DNA of 64,000 bases from NCBI GenBank assembly GCA_022559985.1, contig JAFJTR010000032.1, positions 124,001 to 188,000 of the forward strand. Reading direction: 5' to 3'. The notes beneath the pieces were generated by a model. The model was not told the DNA's origin. It was given only the letters and a program-made list of their open reading frames with translations, and ran no database searches. How positions within the stretch are numbered: the stretch's first letter is position 1; the number at the start of each line of letters is the position of its first letter. The DNA is from Parastagonospora avenae f. sp. tritici 18332-5. Lineage: Eukaryota; Ascomycota; Dothideomycetes; Pleosporales; Phaeosphaeriaceae. A program made the translations under genes and the position numbers. Of the stretch, positions 1 to 11,790 are shown piece after piece.

Positions 1-1149
1 AATGTGGCCACCCTTTTCGGGTGAGATGGGGAATCCATGCTCTTGTTGTAGCCTGGCCAATTGACGCTGCTGCTTCCTCCACTTGGCGCATCGTTCTCCC
101 TTTGCGCACGTATGCGGCTTGGGTAGCAATTGTTCGATAGCTACAATAGAGACTGAATGTGCAGGAGTGATGCCGTCGTCCATTACATGTCGCATCGGTC
201 GACCTTGGGACTTGTCACGATGTGCTTGTTTCCTGTTCTTGCTCTTCGATCTGCTTCTCGCCTCTGTGCAGGGACGATCTATATCTTCAAAGGGGGTCGG
301 GATCGGAGCGGGTGCGACTGGAGATAACAGGCCATCAGCGTTGCGCAGAGAATCGATCTGATGCCACAACTGATGTCGCTTGCCGAAAGATTGTATTTCC
401 AGCTCTTTTAGATCATCGAATTGCAAATCTAGTAGGACCGCGCCAGTGATGTCGTGAGTGACAAATTTGTCGATAACATCGTCCTCGAAGCCATTTTGAT
501 ACATCCAAGTAGCCACATCGCGAGAGGTCCATCCACGCACTTCCGCATTGTCCAAATGTGCTACAGCTAGGGCAATGTTGTTGTATTCACGCTGAGGCAC
601 TACAGTCTCTGGGGTGGCCTCTCTGAAAGACGTCGGGAAACGCGATGGTGGCTCTTTCGGGAGGAGTGGCGACATTTGAAGTGCATAATCGAAGTCATTC
701 GAAGACACTGACGCACGGAACAGATGTGGCCCTTTAGGGCCTTCTACAGACTTGCGAGCATGCCAGTACGCGAACTGCGGCCGTATCTCATCAGCTGGTG
801 TCTGGACTTCTTCGAATGTTGAGATTGTTGTTTGACTTCGTCGATTGTCGCTCTGTTCCACTGGTCAGTTCACAAAGTCTAGTTGTAGTAGTAGTTCAAC
901 GCACTGATGATCCACTGTACTCCTCGAATTCACTGTCGTCATCTTCGATATCTGTGTATGCAACGCTGATGTGGGAGACCGGGCGCTCGAGGGACGAGCG
1001 AGCTGTCAATGCAGAGGAGAAGAAGGATTGTGTCTTTGCCCTCTGAAACATCTCTACACCCGGCTCCAAAGGAGTAATTGGTGTCATGGCCTGCTGCATG
1101 GAAGTTAGTACCAAGCTCACAGCTAAGTCACCAAGCCAAAACTCACCAT
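1..1149 (-). CDS. SAM-domain scaffold protein, N-terminal part (runs off left edge)
   Basis: Three exons on the minus strand can be joined in frame: 1149-1147, 1093-905 and 852 to the window edge. Introns are 1146-1094 (GTGAGT, TACTAAC branch, CAG) and 904-853. The first coding exon holds only the ATG. The protein opens MQAMTPITPLEPG, has an acidic stretch (DIEDDDSEFEEY), then a SAM-like fold beginning WTSRDVATWMYQNGFEDD and ending in FDDLKELEIQSFGKRH. A basic serine-rich linker and a CAKGERCAKWRKQQRQ motif follow. SAM domains mediate protein-protein or RNA contacts. This arrangement recalls fungal SAM/PH polarity scaffolds of the Boi type, but any PH domain would lie outside the window. The domain call is fairly sure; the named function is inference. 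Confidence 0.7.
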
Positions 1150-4137
1150 GATCACGGTGCTGGTGCGCACAAGCGCTCAGGTTCCGGGAATAGCTGTCGT
1201 TCAGACGTTTGAAGACGATTCTAACAAGATATCCGTAGCATGGCAAATGTGTGTATAGTTGTCAAACGTTTCCAAAGAAAGGATCGGACGCAGCGGTGCT
1301 TTTACCAGAGCGCTTGTACGTTGATAGCGGGGCTTTCCTGCTGCAATGTGATCTGGCGTCCACCATACATATGGCGGGCTCACGCTGGAAGCGCTGGACT
1401 CGTAGGCGGGCGGGACGAAGTGCGTGTGAAGGATCCCATTGGCTGCCGGCAAACACACTAAGAGTCTGAATCAAGCAATTTAGCTATCATTAGCATCTCC
1501 ATGTTAGGGTCTGCAAGGGTCTATGTTGCCATGCATGGATACGTAGTGCACGGCTTTCACACCGTTTTGACCGCGCTGCATATGATCTAAGAAGCTGCTT
1601 CGGGAGGCGATCATCGTGTGCCTTGAAAGGAGCCTCGAAGCTGCGCAGATCCAACCAGTCCACAATATGCGCGGCGCAGCTTGCGATTCGCCGGGATCCC
1701 CTGAGGCGCAATGAAATCCGCAACGGGCGCAATGGAGTTTTCGAGTCGCATGGAGAAGACAACTGGTTAGGCGTGACTGTCCAGGTTTTTCCCTGCGCGG
1801 GTGGTTGGGCTTCAGTGATAGTGTGGTTGATGAGCGGACGGGTCTACCGTGTCCGTGCGAACTTAGACTCGGGCGGGAGCATCGAGGCTGGACTCCACTC
1901 CAGGGCTCAGGCCGACAAAGCAGCATTGCACGCCCCTACCACAGTACATAGCACATAGCACATAGCACATACGCACAATTATCGTTGGGACCCACGGCGC
2001 ACGTTGGTCAAGGGTATCTACAGCTCTCGTCACATGTCGTGTTCCTGGAGAATGCTAAGACCTGTCGCGCGATGCTCCCGGCCATCGTCATATGGTAAAA
2101 GCTTCCAGCTTGACGGTCCACCTCCGCAGAACAAACCATGTCGCACAGAGCTTCAACTACAACCACGAGGCTTCTTGTGCTGCTGCGCGTCCGAAACCCG
2201 TGACCGACTGCAAATGCGACCCTATCCGGTCCCTGGGTTCGAAGACCACCGACCTTGTCACCTTGTGACTCCCAGGTGGATCGGTCGCTCTAGGCGTAAA
2301 ACCCGGAGGCGAATCAGCTTGTCAAGATGGCTTGTTACACGATTAACGACTCTTACACCGCAACTCATTCCTCGTACTGCCCCCGGATGCAAAAATGCTT
2401 CCTTGTAGAAAGCTCGCTGCTCCGCTTCAACGCCTCGCATGTCACAATCCGTCGCGAGCCGCATCAACAGGCGTGCCCAGGTGACGCGGTCATGCCGACA
2501 TGCCGGTGGAGCATGAGAACTGCTTCTTCTCTTGGATGCCGAAGAGAAATTGCGCCGGCAAAACGACATGGCTATCGAGAGCATGTCAAGAATCGCAATA
2601 TCAAATTTCGCATCTAGTGCGCTCGTCAAGCTCAACAGCTCCAGAGCATCGGACACGGCTCCCGCGGGTACATAGGAGCAGCATAAACTTCACGTTGTCA
2701 GGTGAGATGGATCCTAGCCGAGAAGATGCCGTGTAAGGTCAAGGACATGTCCCATTTGTGGACTACGAAGTATTGGTCTCTGGCTGCCGGTACCCAATGA
2801 CCGTCGCGCATCGAGCTTCACGACTGCGAGGTTAATTATGGACCATTTCCTCGAGGACCGAAGGTAAATTTGTGAGCTATAAAAGGACCAACCAACACTT
2901 TCCATATACCCATGTCGAGATGGCCAAGGCGCCCCGCAGTGTACACTAGCATTTTGACCACGTTCATTGGATCGCGCATAAAGCTTATCACGCAAGGGCT
3001 CACCACTCAACGTGTGATGCCACGCTTCAACCTCGCTTCTGCATGTGCACGCCAGCCCGCCCAGTGCAAAAGCGTGTGCAGCTCGGAAGTCCTGGTCAAC
3101 CGACCTGCCCCGTTCGGTCCATCATGCGGTTCTTCCTCGCCCGCCTCGTTAGCTCTTCCACCAGTGGAAATGTGCACGACAGTTCTCGACTGTGAATTGG
3201 GCCTTCTCTAGCCTGCCCCGTTATCCATGGTACTTGGCTAAAGTACCTGTAGTACCAACGAATGGACCGAAGCTGCCCACACAGCCCGTCCTACGACTCA
3301 CCGTGTGACCCTCGTGTCGAAGTCGTTGAAGCGACTAGGAGTAGATTCGTGCCGTCGAACGCCCACATTCCTGGATGCAGAATCACCTCTCCATGTCCTA
3401 GCTTGGCATCCGCCTCAGCGATCTGCATACTGTATGTACAGTACACGGACAGGCCACCAACAACGTTCGGGACGGCCAGTTATCGAGCCGCTGCAAGTGT
3501 TTCCTAGGCTGTTCTTGGATACATCGGATGGTGACGAGGTTGGGGCGGAAGCAGATCAAGGCACGTCCAATGTCACCATCCAGCATGGGCCCTGCCGTGT
3601 CTAGCACTAAAAGAGTCAATTAACCTGCTAAAGGTGTTGCGGGGCGTACAGATCGATAGCCGTACAGCTATGTATGCGTTGTGGAGCCATGGCCACGATT
3701 GGCTCTGGTCTGGCGGTTAAGTGAGCAGCAGCCCCCAAAATAGCCCTCATCGTAAATGACCCCAAAAGTCACATCTCGGCTGCAGGGTAATGCCGCTACG
3801 GCCAATCACGCAGTGTAGCCAGGCACCATGGCGTTCATTCTCGTTGGACTACCACGCAGTCTAGCAGTATGCACTCCAAGAATAGCTCGAGCAAAGTGTG
3901 CTAAGTCTGTACCGTTTTGGCAGATATAAGGTACTTTGCTCGCGCACCTTGGTCTCTATCATCACGACAAGGCAAATTTGGCTCTCTTCTCTCATTCACA
4001 TTAATCTCGCTGGTCGAGCTAACCTTTAATCGAGCCCGCCATCCTTGTCCTTCCCGTCTTTTGCATTGGTCGTTATTGCCGTGTTTACTAGCTTCTTTCA
4101 TCTACCACATCTCTGGATCCGAGTACTTCAAGTGTCC
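1150..4137. other. 3-kb gene-poor intergenic stretch
   Basis: Only short overlapping open frames on both strands occur here, with none showing recognisable motifs or a coherent set of splice sites. It holds the promoter of the SAM-domain gene on the left and a long upstream region for the Zn2Cys6 regulator on the right. A TATAAAAG-like string lies near 2879-2885, far from the next start codon. A short 7-bp tandem repeat is listed separately. Confidence 0.5.
1946..1971. repeat. 7-bp tandem repeat (ACATAGC)x3.7
   Basis: Three perfect copies of ACATAGC followed by a partial copy ACATA. A simple microsatellite-like repeat in non-coding DNA with no sign of function. Confidence 0.85.
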
Positions 4138-6186
4138 ATGTCCTCCTCAACCGCACCCACATCAACTGGCAAACAGTCCACAACCATGGTGGGAACAACA
4201 AACGCTGCCAACTCAGCTAAGCAAGCTGCCGCAAAGATGCATCGCCGCTCAAGAACAGGTACGCTTTAGTCTTAGATCTCTCATGCAGGGATCCCGCGCT
4301 TTGACATGTAGCTAACGGGAAGCGCAGGGTGCTTCACATGCCGCCTACGACGGAAGAAGTGCGATGAAGGAAAGTCTTCCTGCCGCGCCTGCAAACATCT
4401 CGGTCTCAAGTGCGAATACAAGCGACCAATGTGGTGGAGCAACAATGAGCAGAGGCGGAACCAAAAAGAGGTGATTAAGAACATCATCAAGCGCACCAAG
4501 CTCAACGAGAAGAGCGCACAAGGCGTCACAATGGGCACAAACACCCCACCAAGCCTGTGCCACTCAATGCAAACAGCCGATACCTTCTCAGACGGCATCA
4601 CATGCACTCGCGCGCCTTCAGTGGATTCGCAAAACTCGCTGGACTACAACTTCAACACTTCGACACCAGACTTCTACAACGCTGCGATGCCTCCCCCAAT
4701 GTTCGCGCCTTCATTCCCACACCCTGGGCAGTTTGCGCCATTTGAAATCGACATCAAGACCGAGAGCCAAATGTTCATCAACGACATTCCAACTCGCCGA
4801 GATTCAACCATCTCGACCTTCAGTCATTACCAGACCCCACCAGCTGTCGGAGGATACGCAACAGACAACTGGGTCCAACAAGACTACTTCGAGAGCCACC
4901 GTGAGTCCTTTACGGAGGAGCCACTCGAGATTCCATTCTTTGACTACACCAACCACGGATCGTTCAGTCCATCGCACAACCCTGTTGTGCAAGTTGACGC
5001 TTGCGATCAACATCTCCTTTCTCACTTTGTTGACAACGTATTGCCTTTGATTTACCCCGTCCTCGAGGCCAACCAGCCTGGTTCAGCGCGCGCGGATGTC
5101 ATCATGCCTGCGCTCGAAATCAACAAAGCTTACCAGCACTGCTGCCTGAGCGTCGCCGCTCTGCACATGAAGACTACACTCGGACTCCAAGGACAAATCG
5201 ACCAAGATGTTCTGCGCAACCGATATGCCGGTGTTGAACAGCTCACCATGTCTCTTTACAGCGACAGCTTGCACGCACAGACTCTCGAGGCAACCCTTGG
5301 TATGATCTTCATGCCCTGCTCTGTCGGGCGCATCGACGATGGCCTTCAAGACATCCCATGGCACCAGCATTTCCTGGCAGTTCAGAGCTTGATTCACAAG
5401 CTTGACCTTCCAAACCAGATGGTCTCAATGAACGGAACTGCGCACTCCCAGCCCCCCTTCAACATGACCTTGGCTGCCTGGATTGACATCCTCGGTGCAA
5501 CGATGCTGGGCAAGACCCCATCCTTTGCTGATACCTACCGCGAGCAGCTTATCGCAGACGCTCCCTCTGGTCTGGCAGAGCTCATGGGCTGCGAAGACCG
5601 AATCATGTACCTGATCTCAGAGATTGCCTGCCTTGAGGCGCTGAAGCTCGAGAACATGGACCAGTCGCAACTGTGCCAGCACATCCAGCTCCTCGGTGAG
5701 CAAATTAGCCTGACGGAGCCGCCCCATGGTTCGCTCAACTCGGCCATTTCCTCAACTGGCGACCTTCTCCCAAGACAGCTTCGCAAGAACATGACTGCGG
5801 TTTTCCGTCTTGCGGCCCGCATCTACTTGTGCAGCCTCGTTCCTGGCTTCGATCGCACGCAGCAAAGCAGCATCAACTTGGTCAACGCCTTCTGCAAGGC
5901 CATGGAGTACATTCCTGTTGGACCTAGCGGCTTCGACCGCTCACTCGTCTGGCCACTTCTCGTGGCTGGATCAGTTGCACTCCCAGACTCGCCTTTCCGC
6001 ACCATGTTCTCTCAGCGTGCTAGCCAAATGGGCGAGACTGCAGAGTTTGGTTCTTTCGGAAGAGTCAAGGAACTCCTCAGCGAAGTCTGGAGTGTCAACG
6101 ACAACAACCTCGCAAAGGGTATCATTCAGAGTGTCCACTGGCGGGACACGATGCTTCAGAAGGGCTGGGACTTCTTGTTGATTTGA
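4138..6186 (+). CDS. Zn(II)2Cys6 transcription factor, PRO1/NosA/RosA-like
   Basis: Two exons, 4138-4258 and 4328-6186, encode 659 aa. The intron splits the Gly just before the first zinc ligand. The binuclear zinc cluster is C-x2-C-x6-C-x6-C-x2-C-x6-C (Cys 42, 45, 52, 59, 62, 69), followed by a basic segment (EYKRPMWWSNNEQRR) and a fungal-type regulatory region ending in GWDFLLI. The KRPMWW segment, the C-terminal end and the length resemble the PRO1/NosA/RosA family, which controls sexual development in Sordaria and Aspergillus. That subfamily assignment is from memory. The ATG at 4138 is the first in-frame ATG; a second at 4186 is the alternative. The protein is expected to be nuclear and DNA-binding. 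Confidence 0.85.
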
Positions 6187-7092
6187 AGTTCCAGCTCATC
6201 TGCTGGAAAAGCATCCTGGTCTGTTTGTACATCTTTGCGACCACCTTCTTTCACATGCGCTACAAGCGCTTTCCTTTTTCTTGCACATATTATCATCGCG
6301 ATCGCATTATACCCACTTTGTAATTTTGGCATCATCAGCATCTGCACGGCGCAGTAGCATGGCGTAGGAGGAACATCATGACGATATCACGGCTGGACTC
6401 GGCGCTTGCTCTCCCCTGGCAGCGCCTGGAACTGGAAAGGGGGCAATGGGAACGCTAGTGCAGCACCCATTCTACATTGTATAGTAATTAGGGGGGCCAG
6501 TACGAGCTTGATAGCTCCAGAAGAATTCAAGATGAAACGGGCGAGACGCTCGCAACCAACAACGCCTTCTTCGTGCATCATGCAGATGTGATTGGCTAAC
6601 ACGGGGTGAGGCTACCACGACAGGCGCTGACAACTCTCTCCGGCCAGCGATGAGCCTGGCACTAATTTTAGCAGCAACATCAATTGCAGGCGAAGCAGAC
6701 AGAGTCTCGACTGTGCCGCAAAGAACGTCGACTCGGCAAGGCATTCCAATAGAGTTGGGGTTGACAGCGGGAAGTGAGGGGAACACAGCCACAACTGATT
6801 GTCCTCGCTGCACTGGACAATTCGAAGACAGTACAAATAGCTTCAGGCTATGGGTGCTTGCCTTTTCAAGGTTCGGTTGCACACGGTATTTATGTTTATT
6901 CACACGTGCTAACGTGCAGTAGTTCGAAATCGAGTTCTGCCATAGCGGAAGCCGTCGCTCACGGGCCGCATACGACTGCCAATTTGCGTGTTCCTGATTA
7001 ACCTTGCGCCTAGACAGACATCATACCCGCCCCCACCCTTTTGTACACGCGGCGACGCCAGGAACGCGCCTTCGACATCATTTCACACTGCA
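6187..7092. other. Intergenic, no gene seen
   Basis: Contains the 3' end of the zinc-cluster regulator transcript and the promoter of the next gene. Short open frames on both strands overlap each other and lack motifs. Confidence 0.6.
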
Positions 7093-8208
7093 ATGGCCAC
7101 CATTCCGTTCACAGCTGTAGACACGGCCACAAGGACTCCAGTGAAGGACGAGGTCGAATCTCCTAGCATTTCCAGCACAAATGCGCTCGCCCGCTACGAG
7201 TACGAAGCCGGCCATGCCAACGCTACAGAGGGGACCAAGATCCTGATGGTGGAATGGGAAGACGACGACACAACGCGCGGGGTCCGCGGGGACTGGCATA
7301 TATCATGGGAAGGCAGCACGAGAGTCCTGCCAGCCAATGACCAACCCGCCAACGATGTGAATCGCATGTACTTCCTTCTACCACCCGGTGTGGCTGTACC
7401 AACAATAGTCTCACTTTCGCTCCGGCCTGAGGACAAGACCAAGCCGCCTGTTGTCTGGCAAACGAACCCATTGCCTGCTCTATTCCCTCCCGAATTGGGG
7501 GCGTCAGCACGGGCAGCAGGAAAGAAGGGCGTTCTCCACACGATCTGGGCGAAGAAGCGATTACAGGTCCTGCAGAAAGAAATCGACGCAGAGTCACGCA
7601 ACAACATCGAAGGTATCGGATTACAAATGGCAGTGGACGAGAAAGAGTGGATCGAGCAGACCTTTGGTGTTAACGCACGCCCGGCCGGCCTCAGTCTCTC
7701 GCTATCAGAGCCCTCAATAGCTGGTCCCGCGAGTCCAAGGTCGCCTGGAGGAGGCCGACTAATGGAGAAGCTCGCTGGCTTGAAGCTGAGCACAAACGAG
7801 AAGGACTTGACGCCCGGCGGTAGTATGCCACAGTCAAATCCCCTCTCACCCGAATCGTCGGACATCGCGGTCTCATCTTTCGCTGTGTTCAAAGGCGCGA
7901 ACCCGTCTGCGCTCGCAGCGAAAGCACCACAGCAGCCAACGGCGCCTAGGAGAGTCGCTGCTGCGATTCCACCGCCTTCGATCATCGCGCAACAGAGTTC
8001 TGGCATGGGTTCGCTTAACGCATTGTCTGGGCCAGCGCCGGTGTTTCAGTCTCGTGGCCCGATATCGACGGAGGAGGAGGATGACGACAATGACGATGGA
8101 CTGTTTGCCCTTCCGATCAGCCCGCGCAGTCCGGAGGTTGGCAAGAGCCCCTTCTCGTTCGGCGGCAATGATACTGTGAAGTTCTTGAAGGAAGAGAGCG
8201 CTGCTTGA
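7093..8208 (+). CDS. Conserved fungal protein of unknown function
   Basis: A single exon encodes 371 aa. The chosen ATG (context GCAATGGCC) is the first likely start; the frame is open a little upstream but that stretch looks non-coding. The N-terminal half (about residues 40-190) is compact, with the segments TKILMVEWEDDD, RGDWHISWEG and MYFLLPPGVAVP, reminiscent of a beta-rich carbohydrate-binding-like or PH-like fold. The C-terminal half is low-complexity Ser/Pro/Ala-rich with SPRSP-type sites and an acidic run EEEDDDNDD near the end. No signal peptide or membrane segment is seen. I do not recognise a named family. Confidence 0.75.
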   Translation: MATIPFTAVDTATRTPVKDEVESPSISSTNALARYEYEAGHANATEGTKILMVEWEDDDTTRGVRGDWHISWEGSTRVLPANDQPANDVNRMYFLLPPGVAVPTIVSLSLRPEDKTKPPVVWQTNPLPALFPPELGASARAAGKKGVLHTIWAKKRLQVLQKEIDAESRNNIEGIGLQMAVDEKEWIEQTFGVNARPAGLSLSLSEPSIAGPASPRSPGGGRLMEKLAGLKLSTNEKDLTPGGSMPQSNPLSPESSDIAVSSFAVFKGANPSALAAKAPQQPTAPRRVAAAIPPPSIIAQQSSGMGSLNALSGPAPVFQSRGPISTEEEDDDNDDGLFALPISPRSPEVGKSPFSFGGNDTVKFLKEESAA

Positions 8209-8874
8209 GATATGACGGGGAGGATGTTTAATGATTACGGGAGTCTCAAGGGCGGTTAGTTATTCAAGTGTGGGGTTTTAGCAATAAGTAAACGCCCGTC
8301 GATGAGTGATACCTGGGCTGCTTGCTGCCCGATAGAGAGTAGCCGTATGCAAGAATGAAGATGATTTATCATGATGTCAAAGCTTGCTATGTTTTGATGG
8401 ACAGAACCGCAAAAGCGTGACGAAACCGTCTTAGCACGCGCAAAACGGTTATGGAAGCTCGCTCTGGCTGCCGGTACATGTCCGCAGAGCCTGTACTCGA
8501 GCACTGATCGGACAGCAAGGCACGATGCAGTGCAGCCTGGCTCTCAATTACAGCGACAGTCTGTTCTACAGGCCCCTAAGCTAGGTAGAAGAACGATTCG
8601 AAGATAATCATGGAGACAGTCTTCGCCTTCCGCTTTGAACGAGCTTCGCTGAGCAGCAGTCACGTGGGATTGTGGTGGTGGCCTAAGCGGACTAAGAGTG
8701 GAAAGTGGACCGCCGCAACACGCCCGGTCTTCGTTCGCAGCATCCATAGTTCGCGCCGTAGAGCTTCTCACCCACCTCCAACCACTCAACCTCTGCACCC
8801 TCTATTGTGCAATCTCTGCCTGACAACATCATCAGGCCAAGCTCGCGACACGCTTCTGCGTTCTCACGAAAAAA
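8209..8874. other. Intergenic, no gene seen
   Basis: Downstream region of the preceding unknown gene and promoter/5' leader of the Prp39 gene. No motif-bearing open frame. Confidence 0.55.
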
Positions 8875-10960
8875 ATGCTTGCCATCGGTCGCGGCAGTAT
8901 TGCCCAGGTGCAGTACACTGGCGACGAAGCTGCTGGTGAGATCAAGAAGCTCCTCGACGCTCTTGTAAGTTTCGCCCAAGCACGCGGCTTTGTGCATGCT
9001 GATGCCTTCGCAGATCGCAGACGAGGATGACTTTGAGAAGTGGGAGATCCTGATCAATCGCGCTTCTGATCTCGAGGGCGGCGTCACCCGGAACTCAAAC
9101 CCGTCGGCTATCGAGCTTGTTCGCAACGTATATGACTGTTTCCTCGCAAAGTTCCCGCTCTTCTTCGGATACTGGAAGAAGTATGCTGATCGCGAGTTCT
9201 CTATTGGCGGCACCGAGACTGCTGAAATGGTGCGCTTCACACTGTAGCTCCTTTGCGACAGCGAGGCTAATGTTTCACACAGGTCTACGAGCGCGGTGTT
9301 TCTTGCGTCACAACTTCTGTCGACCTGTGGACAAACTACTGCACCTTCAAGATGGAGACGTCCCATGACAACGACATCACTCGAGAGTAAGTCTTGCCTT
9401 TCTTCCTGGATACAGGAACTCAGATCGCACCTTAGCGAACAGCGTGCGCTTGGTGGCATCACGGTGCATCCCTGACCAACTGTTACTGGAACCGTACTGC
9501 GCGAAGCTTTGGTTACTCTTTCTTTACCCCACTGCCACATACCGCACTTGCTTAAGTCCCGAAAACTGTCCGTGGTCCGGATCGCGTCTTGCGACAAGGT
9601 TCTTCCTTAGGAAGCTTTACCCCCCCCCCCCCCCCCCTCCCTCCCCACCCCGCTCCTGCACTCTTATGGATGATCATACTGACAATATAGTCTCTTCGAG
9701 CGCGGCGCCCAATCTGTCGGTCTTGACTTTCAGAACCATCCGTTCTGGGACAAGTACATCGAGTTCGAAGAACGCAACCAGGAGTGGGGAAACGCCACCA
9801 AGCTGTACAGCCGCGCCTTCCGCATCCCTAGCTACTACTTCACCAAATACTACGAGAAGCTCACTATCCAACTCGGCTCACGCCCTGTCGAAGAGCTGGC
9901 CGAACCAGAGGTGCTTGAGACCCTGAACAAGCAAATCCAGGTCGAGAACCAGGGCCAGCCAGAGAAGGCACCTTTGGAGATCGAGCGTCAGCTGCGACAG
10001 GCGCTCAGCCAGCACTATTACAACATCTATGCGAGCGTTCAGGCAGACGTCTCGAGCCGCTGGAGCTACGAGCAAGAAATCAAGCGGGCTTACTTCCACG
10101 TCACAGAGCTCGATCAGTCTGAACTTGACAACTGGCACAAGTACCTTGACTTCGAGGAGAAGCAAGGCGACTTCGAGCGCGCATCGTTCTTGTACGAGCG
10201 CTGTTTGTCCATATGCGCTCTGTACGAGGAGTTCTGGCTGCGCTATGCGCGCTGGATGTACGCGCAAGACAAGGAGGAGAACGCCCGTATTATCTATGCA
10301 AAGGCCAGCTGCATCTTCGTCCCCATCGGCTGCCCCACTGTGCGACTCAACTGGGCTCGTTTCGAGGAGAAGCTTGGCCGCACGTCAATTGCCCGCGACA
10401 TCTATGTGGCCATCCTTGATCAGGCTCCCGCACACCAGGAGACGCTCATCTCATTGGCCAACATCGAGCGTCGCCACGAGGGCAACGATGCTGCTGTTCG
10501 CCTCTTAGACGACTACATCGAGCGTTCCGACAACCACACTGGTGGTATCCTTGCCGCTGAACAGGTCCGAATCCTATGGCAGTGCAAGGGCTCCGTGGAA
10601 GAGGCGCGGAAGATATTCCAGGACAAGCACGAGCGCTTCGGCGACTCTCCCGAGTTCTGGCTCAAGTACTTGGCCTTCGAGATCGCCCAGCCGTTCACAG
10701 ATGAAGAGGAGGCCCACAAGCGAGTCAAGGCTGTCTACGAGTCGGCACAATGCCTATCTCCGGAGGGCTCTAAGGGGCTTGCACATCACTACATGGAGTT
10801 CCTAATGAACCGCGGAGGCAAGGATGCTGCGGATGAGTATATGCAGCTCGACCGCGATCTTAACGGGTATGTATCATCTGCAAAGAGCGCGGCCCCTTCC
10901 CAATCCCAGAAACGCAAAGGACAGCCTCACAACACAGCAAACAAGCGTCAACGCAAGTAG
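8875..10960 (+). CDS. prp39: Pre-mRNA splicing factor Prp39 (U1 snRNP, HAT repeats)
   Basis: Four exons (8875-8964, 9014-9229, 9283-9386, 9691-10960) encode 559 aa. The body is a series of half-a-TPR (HAT) repeats, visible as recurring W..Y..FE patterns such as LWTNYCTFKMETSH, FWDKYIEFEERNQEW, NWHKYLDFEEKQGDF and FWLRYARWMY. These fold as an alpha-solenoid in the U1 snRNP that helps commit 5' splice sites. The tail is basic (KRKGQ...NKRQRK), a likely nuclear signal. The first exon's short N-terminus is the least certain part, and the tail could be altered by splicing since a GTATGT lies at 10867. Intron 3 is unusually long (304 nt) and carries a C18 tract. Confidence 0.88.
9620..9637 (+). repeat. 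Poly-C tract (18 C) inside Prp39 intron 3
   Basis: An uninterrupted run of 18 C followed by TCCCTCCCC, entirely within the 9387-9690 intron, about 50 nt before the 3' splice site. Confidence 0.9.
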
Positions 10961-11790
10961 TTTGGCATCGACGTTGATACCCAGCGCATCGCAGAGGGTC
11001 GGCAGAGCCAGGAGCCGACCTTCTCTTCCCTTCCCAACTGTTTATTACTGCTTGACTCATTTTTTCTGCTTCCGCGTTGCCGCTAGCGAAATGTAATCAC
11101 CACCGCTCTACATCTGTTGACACTCGCTAACATCGGGACCTCAAAGTTACCACTCGCAGATGAAAGACTGGTCATCGGAGCCGTACCAGGAATCGCTTCA
11201 AGGCCAAGCTGAACTGTGGACCACATGGTATGTTCGAGATACCATCGTTGCATTTAACTATGGCTTTTGCTAACCAATCTACAGATGAGGTTCGTCTGCC
11301 GCCACCCACCAACCCCCTTACCCCATGGACCCCTACTGCGTATGAGCTCTGATCCGTTGCATTGCATAACCGCCTCGGACTATCGACACGATTTAGGTGG
11401 CATTATACCCTAGCCCGACGTTACGCCCCCCTTCGCGAAAATTTTCACACCACTCCAGTAATTGCATCACCCGTAAGGTAACAAACCTTTCCCATCCCAT
11501 TTCCCCTACGTATCATGAATTTCTGAGCTGGATATGGGCGGCACGATTGAATGCACACAGCATGGGCTTCGTGCCTGCTTAGTGACGCATGGAGTTTGGG
11601 TTGAGTCTACTCAGCTAGTACCAATAATAGGAACTTCTCCGAAGAATTTCAATGAATCAAAAGAAATCTTAACATAGTGCCAATCTCATTGTCGTGATAG
11701 ATCTTGTGATGTATTAATGTCGCTATCTCGTTGCAGACTTGAACTCAATCGAGTATCTTAGCCAACTACAACTTCCACATCTACTCCACC
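10961..11790. other. Intergenic; possible spliced 3' leader/trailer signals
   Basis: No gene is recognised. Two intron-like signatures are present: a GCTAAC...CTCGCAG acceptor near 11128-11159, and a GTATGT...GCTAACC...CTACAG unit near 11228-11283. They could be introns in the Prp39 3' UTR or alternative terminal exons. The right part is the 3' flank of the convergent gamma-glutamyltransferase gene. Confidence 0.35.

Noticed and set aside
1504..1926. 140-codon minus frame in the left gene-poor region
   Set aside because: Composition is Arg/Ser/Leu-rich with no motif and it is overlapped by frames on the other strand; not supported as a gene.
7194..8006. 270-codon antisense frame over the conserved unknown gene
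   Set aside because: It is a codon-bias shadow of the plus-strand gene, with low-complexity composition and no motif.
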